64,000 bases of DNA, taken from assembly GCA_039654915.1 (NCBI GenBank), contig CM077593.1:117917413-117981412 (forward strand). The letters are read 5' to 3'. Numbering within the stretch: the first letter of the stretch is position 1; every line of letters starts with the position of its first letter. This document shows, one piece after another, positions 24,430-36,849 of this stretch. Below the pieces are notes generated by a model. The model was not told the origin of the DNA, searched no databases, and was given only the letters and a program-made list of their open reading frames with translations. Source of the DNA: Aquilaria yunnanensis (taxonomy: Eukaryota > Streptophyta > Magnoliopsida > Malvales > Thymelaeaceae). The position numbers and the translations under genes are program-made.

Positions 24430-24960
24430 TAAATTAAGCAACTTCAACCAAAATAAAAACACAAGTCACCAAGTAATGATTGAATAAGTAAAATGAGAGA
24501 AGCTTGCACACAAGAATTTTTATAGAGGTCTAGTCTTTCCTTTTAAAAGCATATTCCTCTCCTCAAGTTCATCACTTGAGAGTTTTCTTCTTCATTATAA
24601 ACCATAAGATTACACTAGAACAATAACTTTGTTTGGTAACTCTTTCTACCACCACACTTATTAGTTTTTCTAAATGCTAACTAGAAACTTCTCTAACTTT
24701 CTTTCCCTTATAAGGAAATAACTCAAACACTTAAGAGAAGTCAATAATTTCATGGTTACAATGTGGTAAGAATAATAGAAACACTCAAAGCTAAATAAGC
24801 AAGTAAAGACACAAGTTCTTGACAATTCTCAAGTTTGAGCTTTTGATGATGAATTCTATTTTCTAGTTACCAAGAGTTCTTTTCCAGGTGATTCTTGATG
24901 TTTTTATACTCTAATGGATATAAAAGAGACGTTAAAAACTATTGGAATGATAAAAAAAAA
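24430..24960 (+). repeat. Diverged direct repeat, copy 1
   Basis: Shares block order with 27600-28200: an 'agaatttttatagag' block, 'cctctcctcaa', 'acttgagagtt', 'aagattaca', and near the end 'gatgatgaattct'. Same orientation, about 3.2 kb apart, heavily diverged. Could be the two ends of an old retroelement or a dispersed repeat. Confidence 0.4.
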
Positions 24961-27599
24961 TTTCTAAAAAACTAGTGAACGTTGTTGTCAAAATTGATAA
25001 AAAATTGGCTCTATCGTTCAGTTTCACCCAAATAAAAAAAAATTTCTCACTTAAAAATTCAGTCTCATATTACCACCCAAGGTTTGATATCCAATATTGC
25101 TAATTAATGTCAACACTTAACACATGTGACAATATGATGTGGCAGGAATTTAAAATGAATTTTTAAATTAAAAAATCGTGCGCAAGTCTGGAATGAACCT
25201 TTTACCTGGTTGAAAAACTTGTACACGAGTGATTTTTTTTTAGAACCAAAATACTCTCTGGTTCAAAAAATTGCTCTAGTTTCAACATGTTGAAATATTT
25301 TCACCCTACTGAAATTGTAGCTCCAGATTTTTCTCACTTCTAGACTTTCAAATTTTAATGAATTTTGCACCCAAAAGTTTTCTTCTTTTACAAGCAATGC
25401 TTGAATCACTAGAAATACTTGAAATATACTTAAGAAACATTTTTTCTTCCAAAGATCAAAACTTTATCAATAAGAGACCAATGTATAAATCTTTAATAAA
25501 GGACTTGAAATACAAAGCAAATATATTTTGTAATCATCAAAATTAAATAAATATGAGCCATGAGTGGAACAAATCCAACAACCTTTATGTTTTTTATGAT
25601 AACAACACCTTTTTAAGGAGACATTACAAAAGACTAAGTATAAAAATTTTAAAATTTTTTTAACATAGTCTCCCATAAAAATTGAACAAACCTCCATGTT
25701 CAAAGATGTAGAATAGCCGCAAAATATTCCTAAAAAAACTAATACTTAACAAATATAATACCAAACACTTCCACAATTACTAACTAAGCATGTTCTCCTT
25801 ACTTCAACATTGAAAACAACAATAACAATACTATTCTCTGTCACTTCTTGCATATATATTCTTGAATCAATGAGCATAATATAACACCAAAATATAACAC
25901 TAAATTATTAAGAACAACAATAAACCAATGAACCAATAACTTTCTCTTATTTTTTGTCATAATAAAAAAGAGTGAAATAGGAAGCGCAATAACATAGAAA
26001 AAAATTCAAACACACGAAAAACAAAGATAATGTGCACAATGCAATATCACAAAGAGAATGACATATAAGCACTTAAAAACATCCATAACAAGTCATAATA
26101 TCCATGTGAAACAAATCCCAAATAACAAAAGCATACTATTAGAAAGTTAACTCAAGTCTAAAAATAAGTTTAAAATAGTGTTTGTGCCACATTAAGAACG
26201 AGTTTTTCAAACTTGAGCAAAAAATGAACTAATAAAATGTAGGAAAAAAAGGTCTTAAAGAAGTGGTAGTGGAACAGCAAGGACAGTGGTTGTAGAAGCT
26301 TCAGAACCCACGTTTATCGGGTTGTTGGGCCCTTTAGAAGATGTAGGATCTTCAGTTGTAGTCTTGGATTGCTTGCCTTGGCGAGAAACCACTTGAGGAA
26401 AGAGAGAGTGTATGTCATCAAGCTTCTCAAGTTTGGCATGAATCTTTGCTTGATATTTTTCCAATGAAGCAATTTTGGCATTGGTTTAAGCCAGCTCCAA
26501 GGTAAGATTGTTCAACTTAGTAGGATCGTGTTCTTAATCCTCATTAACACTTTTATTACTCTCTCTCAGTTGAACCAAACCTTTTTATTTTCTTTTGTTC
26601 CCTATGCTGCTCGTTGACCATCTAGCGTCCATTTGTTTGCTAGCACTTCTCTTCCGATAAGTTATTCCTCATCGAAACCTTAGCCCCAATCTTTGAACCC
26701 ACTCCAGGTAGCCCTAATATCTAAACTTGTCTTCTTCAATTCTCTGTGCTATCTTCCATGGGGCCTCAAACTTGCAGTGGTGGGCAATACAAGAGAAGTC
26801 AAGACGCTACTGAAAAATGGGGCTTTGCTCGCAAACGACCGAAGGCAAGTGTGACAAAGAAAAAATGTTCGACTGTTGAATTGTTTTTTTCGCTACCCTC
26901 GTCCTATTTTTAAGAAGAAATTGAGGTAATGGACTTTCTTACTTTAAATGTGACTCCTATCATTGAAGAAATTCAGAAGCTTAAGAAATTGTGCAAGAAT
27001 TTGATTAATTTTGTTGAAGATTTGAAGAAAAAAAATTTGATAAAATGGTGCTTTTGGTTGAATATTTCAAGTTAGGCTCCTTTGTTAGTCAAAAACCTAG
27101 AGGTTCAAAGGCTCAGATTAGTGAATTTTACAAAAATTTAAAGGTGGATGTGAAATCTTTCACACTTACTAGTCAAGAAAATGACACTAACACTTTTGCA
27201 TCCAAGGATACTATCCCTACTTTAGTTGGTGCCAAATTAGAAACTGAGAAGAATTTCAAGGTTAAACATTAGTATATTTTAAGGCATTTTTCTTTCCGAG
27301 ATTGTTTAAAGATTACTCACAGTTGCCAAATAGAACCTCTCCAAGTTTGTTAGAATCTCATGATTGAGTTTTGTATTGGATTATTGCTAATATTTTGGTG
27401 TCTAGTGAATGTACAAATAATGTCACTTATCATGATGCATATCTTAAGTACAAGATAACTAAGATGCTTAATGTGGATTTTAGTACTAGAATTTTGTACC
27501 AAATGAAAAAGGCAGTAACCAACAAAGCAACACCATGTAAACAATAAGGGGTGAATTGGTTGCTTTAAAATGTTTTGGAAAAATCAAATTTTACAACTA
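24961..27599. other. Stretch between the two direct repeats, no gene recognised
   Basis: AT-rich. Two weakly protein-like frames occur: minus 26255-26464 (begins MEKYQAKIHAKLEKLDD, coiled-coil-like) and plus 27045-27272. Neither matches a family I know. If the flanking repeats are old LTR-like ends, these could be decayed internal coding remains, but no reverse transcriptase, integrase or protease motif is visible. Confidence 0.25.
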
Positions 27600-28200
27600 A
27601 ATTCACTCAACCAAAGATCAAAACAAATCAACTAATGCTAAGCATAAATAAAGCAAGTAAACAAATAAGACAAGGAAAAAAGTGCATCGAGATTTATAGA
27701 GCTTCAACTCCACCAACTAGAGTCCACGTCCTCTCCTCAAAATTTTCTACTTGAGAGTTCCTCCACTGTCTCTTGATCAAGATTACAATGTTATTTTCTT
27801 CAAGGTTCATACATAACTAATCTCTAGTTTTCTTCAAAACTAATTAGAAATCATTCTTTAGTTTTCTTTAAGGCTTATTAGAAACCACTCAACACTTAAA
27901 AGATTCTAAGACTTGAAGTATTTACAAGATCACAAGCTCACACAATAACATTTTTGCTAGACATATAAGTGAAAGCACTATAATATTTATGAATTTTTCA
28001 AAGTAAGTTTTTTCTTTTAGATTTGATGATGATTCTTCACTTGAATTGCCAAGAGATATTTTCCAAGGTGTTGTTTAATGTATTTATAGTCTTTTGGGTC
28101 CATTTGAACATTGAGGACCTTTGGAGAGGTTTTGGAGACATTGAGGACCGTTGGGGAGACTTTGGAGATCAAATCCCAAAGAGCTAGTTGGTTGTCTTGT
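27600..28200 (+). repeat. Diverged direct repeat, copy 2
   Basis: Partner of 24430-24960 in the same orientation, sharing 'gagatttatagag', 'cctctcctcaa', 'acttgagagtt', 'gattacaat' and 'gatgatgattctt' blocks. Confidence 0.4.
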
Positions 28201-29073
28201 CTTTTAGTGCAGGATCTAATAGTTTTCAACTGCTTGGAAATTTGAAACTGGTTGTTTTCTGATTTCCGGTGATTATGATACGTTTTGCCTCCAAAAATCA
28301 ATTGGTTGGTTTATTTCAACTAGTTGTTTTTCTTGTTTAGGGGCAAACATGTTTTTGATGCTATAAATGGCCCTATATTCACTCGGTTAATTTTTCTCAA
28401 CCTATTGTTTTTGCTTCCCCTGTACCTTGGCTTCCAATAACTTCCAAAATTTCATTTTTCAACTTATTTTAAGACATTAAACATCATTCAACAACATGTA
28501 AATTTGTCTAAATACCTTGCCCATTAAAATAAACACATTAATCCTACATAAATATTTTGTTATCATTAAAGTTCTAGTTAATTGATTAGAACAAATCCAA
28601 CTTGCTTCATCCCCATCTTTAGCCATAAATTGCAGTTGATCGGAGTGTTACTAGCCAAAAATCGCTATGATCAGTCACAAATACCTACCAAGGTGCTTCA
28701 TCTTTGCCTCCAGCCACAAATCGTTGTGAAAATGGTAGGGGTAGTAATTTCAAAGCTTACAAGAGTATCTTTTGTTTAAATCCAACTGGGTTGCGTGTGA
28801 TTTAGGTTTCAACCCAACCTAAATCACCTAATGACAGGCCCTTAATCAACAAAAACTGAATCTAAAGTGGTCTTATTTTAGTACACTCTATTTAATTAGG
28901 TAAAATAAATAATTAAGCAATTAACAAAAAAGAAAACAAAAGTCCACATAAATAAATAAGAAAACAAAAGTGCCTCAACTAAATCGTAGTGATCAATTAA
29001 TAAGCTTCAAACATTTTATTTTGTTAAAGTAGATTTATTATTTAAGTTGGATTAAACAACATTCTTTAAAATT
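28201..29073. other. Intergenic, no gene seen
   Basis: AT-rich sequence without recognisable coding or repeat structure. Confidence 0.35.
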
Positions 29074-29525
29074 GGGGAAACTTACAATTACCCCCTGAGG
29101 TTTGTCCTAACCTGTAATTTGCCCATTTTATTTTTGAAAGCCTACACTTTACCTCATTTTTTCTTTTATGGTGTCCAATAATAACTTTTAAAATTATAAT
29201 TTAAATTGTACGATAGTCATTTTTTAATAATTTTAATCCATAAAATATTTTTTTTATGGTTAATAGACATTGTAAATTATTAATTCTTTCTATTTGTAAA
29301 TGTATTTTTCTTCCAGCAAATGTATACTAGTATTTTTTAAAAGTCAGTTAATTGTGAAAAAATATAAAAAATCTTAAAATTACTAGAACATGAATATTAA
29401 CTGGTTTAAATTAAGGTTTTAGAAGTTGTTGTTGGATATTATAAAGAAATGAAGGGGTAAAGTGTAGGTTTTTTAAAATAGAGGAGACAAAGACCAAACC
29501 AAAGGGGGGTTTTTGCAAATTTCAC
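29074..29525. mobile_element. Long-inverted-repeat MITE, 452 bp
   Basis: The left arm starts GGGGAAACTTAC and the right arm, reverse-complemented, starts GTGAAATTTGC. Further blocks (ACCCCC, GTTTG, CCTACACTTTACC) match in order along both arms, so the element could fold into a long imperfect hairpin. A perfect 8-bp duplication TTAAAATT flanks it (29066-29073 and 29526-29533). No coding sequence. Bases 735-1060 look like a decayed relative. Confidence 0.7.
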
Positions 29526-29533
29526 TTAAAATT

Positions 29534-30706
29534 AATGCCTTCAACTAGTATTCAAACTGAAGTGACAACTCGTTTCCAATTTTTTAAATATGTATTATTT
29601 TCATTTTTATTTCCTATCCTTTCACAACTAATATGGTTTAAGAGTTAATAAAATAATAATATATTTGTAATAATCAATTGAATAATATTTTAGGAACTAA
29701 CTGAATTTCTCTAAGTTTTAACTTACCCATGTTAAAAAATAAAACTAATAAAGACTCTCTTTTTAACAAAATGTTTTAAAAATATTTTTTTATGCTACTC
29801 AAAATATAGAAATTTAATAAATGCATAATATTTCCAAAATGATCACTATATATAGAAATAAATAATTTTAAAGTACAATTAACAATTCAAATGAACTAGC
29901 ATAAATATTTATTTTATATATCCACAAAAAATGAAAATGATATAGCTTAATCTCTCCATATGTTTTGAAATGTTTCTTTCCAATCACTATAATCTCAAAT
30001 AATAATTTTAAGTAGGACCATGATTATCTCGTGACTAGTAATGAATATATTAGCTCATCACAAGCTCTCTATCAGCGTTGAGCTTGTATGATTGCTCACA
30101 GTCATCACAAAACTATCGGAATAGTGATATTTTTGTGAGAGAAAAACATGATTCATAAAAAAAAAAAAAATTCCCAAAGTATATCTATTTGAAAAATTTT
30201 CAAATGTACAAATGGAAAGTCTAATTAGGCTTGAAATTCATATTCAAGAAACAAGATTGCTGTTCCAAAAAAAGTATATTAGGAACGTTATCAGATGTGT
30301 CACTAATAAGTATAAGTAATTTATTGTGTGTTATTAATCGCATTGTGCATCTTTTAAGAAGAGATGATTTTTACCATGTTCTTCCTTTATATTTAAAGAC
30401 GTGGGCAATTTTATTGTTCATGTTAAGTAACCCTAAACATTGCGTTTTACATTCTATTTTTTTCAATCGTACACAGTGTATTTACGTTGGTGCCCCTACG
30501 TACCAAAGTCTTGTGTGGTATTAATAGTAAAATTACGCTACAACCCACCCAACACCCAACACAAGAAGTCAAACAAATTAAAGACGATATTGCTCTGTCA
30601 TTTTTCAACCATTCCACCTTTCTTTCCACGAAAATAAAGGAAAATGAAAAAGAAACAGAAACAACGATGACATCAAAACGGTAACTGCCTCCGCGTTTTG
30701 GTAACC
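29534..30706. other. Intergenic, no gene seen
   Basis: AT-rich. Several overlapping short frames at 30231-30684 on both strands have no family resemblance and are probably chance. Confidence 0.35.
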
Positions 30707-30714
30707 TCCTCTCA

Positions 30715-31993
30715 TGGGTGAAATCCTAATATAGTCCTCTTACTTTAAGTCCTAGAGTGACTCCTTACCTCAAAAAATACCTCTTAAAATCCCTTATCTC
30801 CCCTAGCCTGTTCTATTTCAATTCATTTTGTCAGTTAAGTCATTATCTTAGATAAAATAAACCTATGTGGCCTCCACTCTACCATGTGGCATCTTTTTTA
30901 TAACAATAAATAATTAAACTAAAAGAACAATAAATATCATGTTAAAATTGACGTAAACATGTAATCCTAAGGATTTAAAATGTACATTACCAATAATCTT
31001 CTTCTTCCTTGAATCTTTTATGATTAAAACTACCACATCATAGCCCACCAATGATAAAGAAGAAGTTCAAAGCAAGGTTAAAGAACCAAGTCTTACTTCA
31101 AGTATATCAACGGAGATGTAAATGCCAATCTTGACAAGGTTCTTCGTTATATCGCACTTAAACATGAACTCAATGGTCCCTTTGAAGATTCCCAGGTTCT
31201 TCACATATGATAATTCTATTTTATGAAACTTCTTCTTTAGCAAAGTCACAATCAAACCCGTGAAAACCATTAAATTTGCTGCTAATATGCTCGAATTAAG
31301 CTCGAGTAGCAAAACTCTACCACTCCTCCCTTTCAAATTTAGCCTTGCATAGAACACTTTTTCCTGACTTGGATTTGAACATCAATAGGGATTTGAGTGC
31401 TCACGTTTGGTTTGAAAACTTTATAATCTCGATCTAGTCACAACTTTTGATGAAATTGAGCTTTGTGAAAAAGAAAAAGAGGTGTTTTTTGGGCTCTTAA
31501 GAGGGTGAGTGAAAGAGCAACACCATAAGCCATGCAAGTGGAGGAGCGAGTTTACAAGGCAAGCATCGACTGTATTTGGTGATTTTCTGTTAGAGGTCAA
31601 GGTGTTAAGAGAGAGTGGGTCAAAAAGGTGGAGGTGGGTGGCGAAATGGATGATGTAGTAAATGGTGTGGATAGTTTTAATCAGAGAAGATTTGGGAAAG
31701 AAGATTATGGTTAATATGCGTTTTAAGTTGTTTGAATTATGTGTTTGTGTTAGTTTTTAGTCTGATATCTAAAGTCTTATGCAATCTTAGTTACTTATTG
31801 TTATGACATAGGATGCCACATGGCAGAGTAAGTGCCACATAGGTATATTTTGCCTAAGATCACAACTCGACTGATGGAATGGACCGAAATAAAATACATT
31901 AAGAGAGACAAGGGACTTTAAGAAGCACTTTATAGAGGTAAGGGATCACTTTAGGACGAGCCTTATATTAAGGGGATCATATTTACATTTCAT
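30715..31993. mobile_element. Second MULE-like long-TIR element, upstream of IST1-like gene
   Basis: The left arm (about 30715-30900) and inverted right arm (about 31800-31993) align with moderate identity over about 180 bp: blocks like 'ccttacctc', 'cttaaa(a/g)tccctt', 'acctatgtggc' and '(a/t)ccatgtggcatc' occur in the same order. An 8-bp direct repeat TCCTCTCA flanks it (30707-30714 and 31994-32001). The interior contains a minus-strand frame (31067-31357, 96 codons) that I do not recognise. The arm ends resemble those of the Pack-MULE at 12204 in plan (a lead-in 'gtcc...', ending near 'tgtggca') but are older. No transposase. Confidence 0.7.
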
Positions 31994-32001
31994 TCCTCTC
32001 A

Positions 32002-32269
32002 GTATCGCCCTGCGTTTCCGATCCAGTCGGTACTCGAAGACAAGACGTCGCATCCGGAAGGATGGCCAGCAGGAAAAATAAAAAAAGAGAAAAATCCTTC
32101 ATCGATAAGCAAGCTTCGCTATCTACTACGCGTCTTCTAGGTGCCCCAGCAAAATCCATTTCTCCGATTACCGGATCATCGGATTCAATTTCCTCTTCTC
32201 TTCCTTCCTTGCTTTCTTCAATCCTCCAACGAGTTCAATATTTTCAACTCCTGATATCATCGCTCGATC
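32002..32269 (+). promoter_or_regulatory. Leader/promoter of the IST1-like gene with an upstream ORF
   Basis: Only about 270 bp separate the transposon's right target duplication from the IST1 start. An upstream ATG at 32062 opens a 78-codon frame that ends at 32298, overlapping the main start codon (32270) in another frame. Whether it is transcribed depends on the unknown transcription start and any leader intron. Confidence 0.4.
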
Positions 32270-35200
32270 ATGTCGATGCTCGATTCATTCTTCTATAAGG
32301 GCTTCAAAGCTGCTAAATGGTACAATTTTTAGGTCTACTTTTCCCACCATTATGTTTTCCTTTTTTGATCTTTGATCGAGTTAGAGATTCGAATTGGGCA
32401 TTGTGCGCCTTCTTGTCCGAAACATTGCTTGATAGACCATTTTTTTTGTTTGTGTTTGGAAGATTCTGACGGGATTATATGTCCGATTTTCCTGTTCCTG
32501 AAGCAAAACGTTGCTGAAATTGACGATTCCTCGAATAAAGCTGCTGAGGAACAGAAGAGAGATTCAGATAAAGAACATGCGCCGCGACATCGCCAAGCTT
32601 CTTGAGACTGGCCAAGAAGCCACTGCTCGTATTCGGGTATGCCTCTATTTGTTTGTCTGTTTGAACCCCCCCGTGTCTTAGGACAATTAGATTTCCATTA
32701 TTTGGAAGTCTGAACTGGTCGCTGTTTTCCCTGCCAGGTGGAGCATATAATTAGGGAAGAGAATATGATGGCTGCTCAGGAGATCCTTGAGCTTTTCTGC
32801 GAGCTAATCGTCGTCCGTCTTCCAATTATAGAGACGCAGAGGTTATCTTTGAAACCCAAGCCCCTTACTTTCTCCGGGTTTTTTTTTTTTGGTTTTAATA
32901 ATATGCCACTTCGGGATTCTATGTAGGATTTTTTTTTTGTTGTGGCTACATAATCACCTATCCGTGTTTAGGTCAGACGTTTCTTCTGTTCTGAGCATGT
33001 GTAATGCTGAAATTTAGTTGGTTATTTTCTAGGTTACCAGTGCATAAACACACCCCCACCCACCCACCCACCCACACACTACTGTCCGAGAAGATTCGAA
33101 TAAAAAGAAAATGGTGTTATAGTGTGAAAGCTAAGAGGAGGTAGTAGGTTAACTTCATGTTCCCCTTGAATATTTGATTTAGTTAATACCATTATATTAA
33201 GCCTTAACGATATTAATGAATGTGCTCCTATTTTCTCTGCAATCTTCTATGTTTTTGGTTCTCTCTGGTTGGCTTCACTGCAGCGGGCTTCACATTTAGA
33301 AGTCCAACATTTTAGTTTTACAGGGTGGCCTCATACAATTAGAGAGTCTATCGATCTTCACAATAGTAACATAATAGCTGGTGAATCAACCTGATATAAT
33401 AAAGTCACTCTAGGTAGTAATCCCTGGGTGCAGTTTATGGATGGTTAGCTATGCTTCCAGAGCCCTAAGTGAAGTTTTTAATCTCGGGTGAAAGAACTTA
33501 GGCCACATGAATATCATCTTTAAATCACTTTCTGTCTCTTTCCTAAAAGGGACATCGGATCATCCATTACAGTTCAACAATTTTTTAACTTGGCCATTCG
33601 ACCTTACCTTATTGTTGTTTGGTGTGAATTACTGCATATGTCTTATGATAGCACATTCTACACACTCTGGATGAGAATATATGTGTATCATAGTGCTATT
33701 TAGATTGTTTGAACGAAACTGGATTTGTTTAATGCTTTAATTGAAAAATGGCCATTAGAGAGTTTAAAGAACTCCCTGTTTGTGCTCAAATATCTTAAAG
33801 CATGAATCTCCTTCAGAGAATGCCCTTTGGACTTGAAAGAAGCGATATCAAGTGTTTGTTTTGCTGCACCAAGATGTGCGGACCTATCAGAGTTGCTGCA
33901 GGTTCAAATGCAATTTGCTATCAAGTATGGGAAAGAATTTGTGTCAGCAGCAACTGAACTGAGGCCAGATTGTGGCGTGAACCGTCAGGTTTACATCAAT
34001 CCTATGCTGACTTAATTTTGACTTCTTTTGTGCACACTGCAGTTTAAAACTTTTTTCTTTTAATCTCCCTTCTGATAAACTTTTGAAGTGCAGTTGATAG
34101 AATTACTATCTGTACGTGCTCCCTCACCTGAGACAAAGTTGAAGCTTCTAAAAGAAATTGCTGAAGAGCATGAGCTAGATTGGGATCCAGCTCCCACTGA
34201 AAACGAGTTTCTTAAACCACATGAAGATTTATTGGTAAGAAGCACAACTTGTTTTTTCTTTTCTTGGTCCGTTTCACTGTTATTGTCTCACTTACATTCT
34301 CTTTTTGTCAGAATGGCCCAACACAGTTTGTCAGTGGGGCCAAGTTGCCCCTTCCAGAAGAGAAGCATGTTGAAACATTATATTCTTCCCCCAGTGAGGC
34401 TGGGGATAAGCAGCTTGATTCGGATACCGGCTTTGATGAACTAGATTTTCCTGAGGTCCCTAAGGTTGTGTTACGGCCAAACACCACTGCTGCAACAGCC
34501 AATTCAGTCAGCATGCCTGCATCTGCAGTTGCAGGATCTGAAATTGATCATCAATCATCAGTACGGACCACAGTTAGCAATATTCCTGAAAAACCGGAGT
34601 CGGTCCCAGAAGTGGTGGTGCAAGACAGACTAGCTGACAGCCATGATGAAGCGCCCCAATACCCAAATACAGAGAATGCCACGACTAAACAGTTTTTGCC
34701 ATTTGTTTTTCCTCCACCTGAGCATTCAAATTCATTTGCTGCAGCTCAGAGTAACTCACCATTGCCTCCTTCAACGACAAAAAGCGAGAACAATGTGGAT
34801 TTACAGGATGTATTGGCTGCTGCTCAATCAGCTGCTGAAACTGCAGAGCGTGCAGCGGCGGCTGCTCGTTCAGCTGCTACTCTGGCACAAGTCAGAATCG
34901 CTGAACTTACACAGAAGAAGAATGAGGAAGTAACTACAGATAGTCGTGCCGATAGTCCATTTAGTACAGGTGCCCCTCCTGTTAAGCCAGCTGTTAGAGA
35001 AGAGGCAAGATTTGATCGTCAGGATTCGTTAGGTGATCCCAATGATACTCCAGATTCTGTGAATATCCACCAAGTTCAAGAGGGCCACCAGGTATCTGAG
35101 TATACCGATCTTCCTTCATTTGATAAACTCCACGTTGGCTCTGAGTCTCATATCTCCTATGATCAGACTCCTGAACATAGCTATCTACACCACCAGCCAC

Positions 35201-35319
35201 AAAGATTGCCTTCGATGGATGACGAGCCATACTTCTCATACCCAAACCTATTTAGTTCATCCGGTGCAAGCCTCAGCCCTGCAGGCTCTTTTACAGACAA
35301 TTCTCGTACCGCTCATTAA
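32270..35319 (+). CDS. IST1-like protein (ESCRT-III-associated, Vps4 regulator)
   Basis: Exons 32270..32319, 32504..32636, 32738..32841, 33817..33988, 34094..34234 and 34312..35319 give 535 residues, all in phase with GT-AG introns. The N-terminal IST1 domain (about residues 1-185) starts MSMLDSFFYKGFKAAKC and includes LLKLTIPRIKLLRNRREI, RRDIAKLLETGQEATARIR, VEHIIREENMMAAQEILEL, CPLDLKEAISSVCFAAPRC and the C-terminal NRQLIELLSVRAPS block. The rest is low-complexity and probably disordered, with an alanine-rich helix near residues 380-410 (AAAQSAAETAERAAAAARSA). IST1 proteins bind ESCRT-III (CHMP1) and Vps4/SKD1 and modulate membrane scission at multivesicular bodies. Plants have several such genes, and I cannot assign the paralogue. 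Intron 3 is the longest (about 975 bp) and holds a (CCCA)n tract. The gene appears intact. Confidence 0.93.
33050..33080. repeat. (CCCA)n tract in IST1 intron 3
   Basis: Several tandem caccc/cccac units followed by cacaca. Confidence 0.7.
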
Positions 35320-36849
35320 GTTTCAAGTCTCCTGTAGTGCATTCGTATCCAATTAGATTTGTTGTGGACATGTGTCGAGTTTCCAGAGATTTACAAGATG
35401 TTCTCAGTTTTACTCTACACCCTGTAAATTTATGAGGTCGCTTGTGACGGGTCTCCTGTGGCCTTCCTGGCACATTAGTGATTGTAGCGAAAGGAATTTC
35501 ACCTGAGGTTAAGAGGAAAAAAATTGTGAAAGGTTTCATGCTTCTGCTGCCGCTACATGTCTCTGCCATTCCTGCCTTGTATATTGTTACTTGATATGAA
35601 CTGGCCAGTCATTAAAACAACAAAAAGCTGCCGTAGTATGTGGTTTGGCTCAATTAGGCCACTACCGGGTGTTTTTGGCTAAATAAACTGCTCGTGTTAA
35701 AAAGAATTAAACAAGCCACCATAGTTTCTGAAATTGTGCGGAATTGTCATTCAGTTGTTAAGTTGGGAGTATATTTCCTCTTTGTAACAGATATTCCAAA
35801 CATTCCTGACAGGTGAGTCTGGTGCGGTAGAGGACATTATACATAATCTGAACGAGGATATTCTTCTGTCTCTGGTTGCGAAAATGAGTTGTGGGTCGAG
35901 TCGATTTTCTGCAGGAAAAAGAGGCAAATTCCAATCTCCAACCCGAAGTCTTGAGCAGCCCTAGATGCACCCGTTGTGGACGTCCACCAAAATTCGGGGA
36001 GGTGTTAACGAAGTAGGATGTTAATGGTGGTGGCAAGATCTCGTCAAGAGCTACGATCAGTGATGGGGCCTTGAGCATGAGACAGGGGAGGAGGATCTGC
36101 GGAAGTTTGTGGAGCTGGACATGAAGGCGTTGGACTCGGTTGAAGTAGGCTTTGCCAGATATTAATGCTTGAGGTTTCTCGGCGGAGGACATCAACGAGG
36201 TAGGGTAAAGAGACCAAAATCAGACGGTTGGGAAATCGGAGAAGTTCTGGAAATTAAGGAACAAAGTGGCTCCCATAAACTGAAAAATGAGGGAATTTTA
36301 TGCAAAAATCTAAAGGGCTATTGGAATTGGCTCTACGCTTCGAAATTGAATTGAACAGCGAGCTAGACTTGTATTTGTTGTCACTGAAGCTTCTCGGCGG
36401 AGTTCCTCAATCTTTTACCAGACTTGTATATAGGTCACTATTTTAAGTTACATATTTTAATATGTAAAATATTATGTAATTTTAATATGTAATCTCCACA
36501 ATTAGAGTCTCAGAGTGGCCAACACTATCTTGCTTCCTGAATTAAATATCATATAAGCGACCATGAACACTTCACTACCTACAGCCATAGCCATGTCATA
36601 TTTAGAGGTCATTTGTCAATACCATACTACTAGCCCACAGCAACATCAGCCAACAACAGTATGTAATGAACTAACTTGCTCAGTTTTGTAAAGTTGGAAC
36701 ATTAACTTTAACTGAGTATTAAGTTTTAGAATAACTTGCTTGAGTTAGATAAGTTTAGAGGCTATTTGTATATTTAGGTCATAAAATTCGGATATCTTCA
36801 TAATGGAATTACTGAATCAAAGAATTCGAGAATCTTTTTCAAATAGCTT
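35320..36849. other. 3' flank of IST1-like gene and unidentified open frame
   Basis: Includes the IST1 3' UTR. A minus-strand frame at 35758-36195 (145 codons) has protein-like stretches (QRLHVQLHKLPQILLP, APSLIVALDEILPPP). Part of it (around 35900-35960) resembles sequence at 48890-48970, which also lies in a minus-strand frame. The family is not recognised; it may be a relic of a duplicated gene. Confidence 0.3.

Noticed and set aside
24961..27599. LTR retrotransposon between the direct repeats
   Set aside because: No protease, reverse transcriptase, RNase H or integrase motif, and no clear TG...CA ends, so it is not called as such.
34249..34311. Upstream extension of the long open frame ending at 35319
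   Set aside because: These bases are intron 5 of the IST1-like gene: they lie between a GTAAG donor (34235) and a TTTTTGTCAG acceptor (34311), and the family reading continues from exon 5 into 34312.
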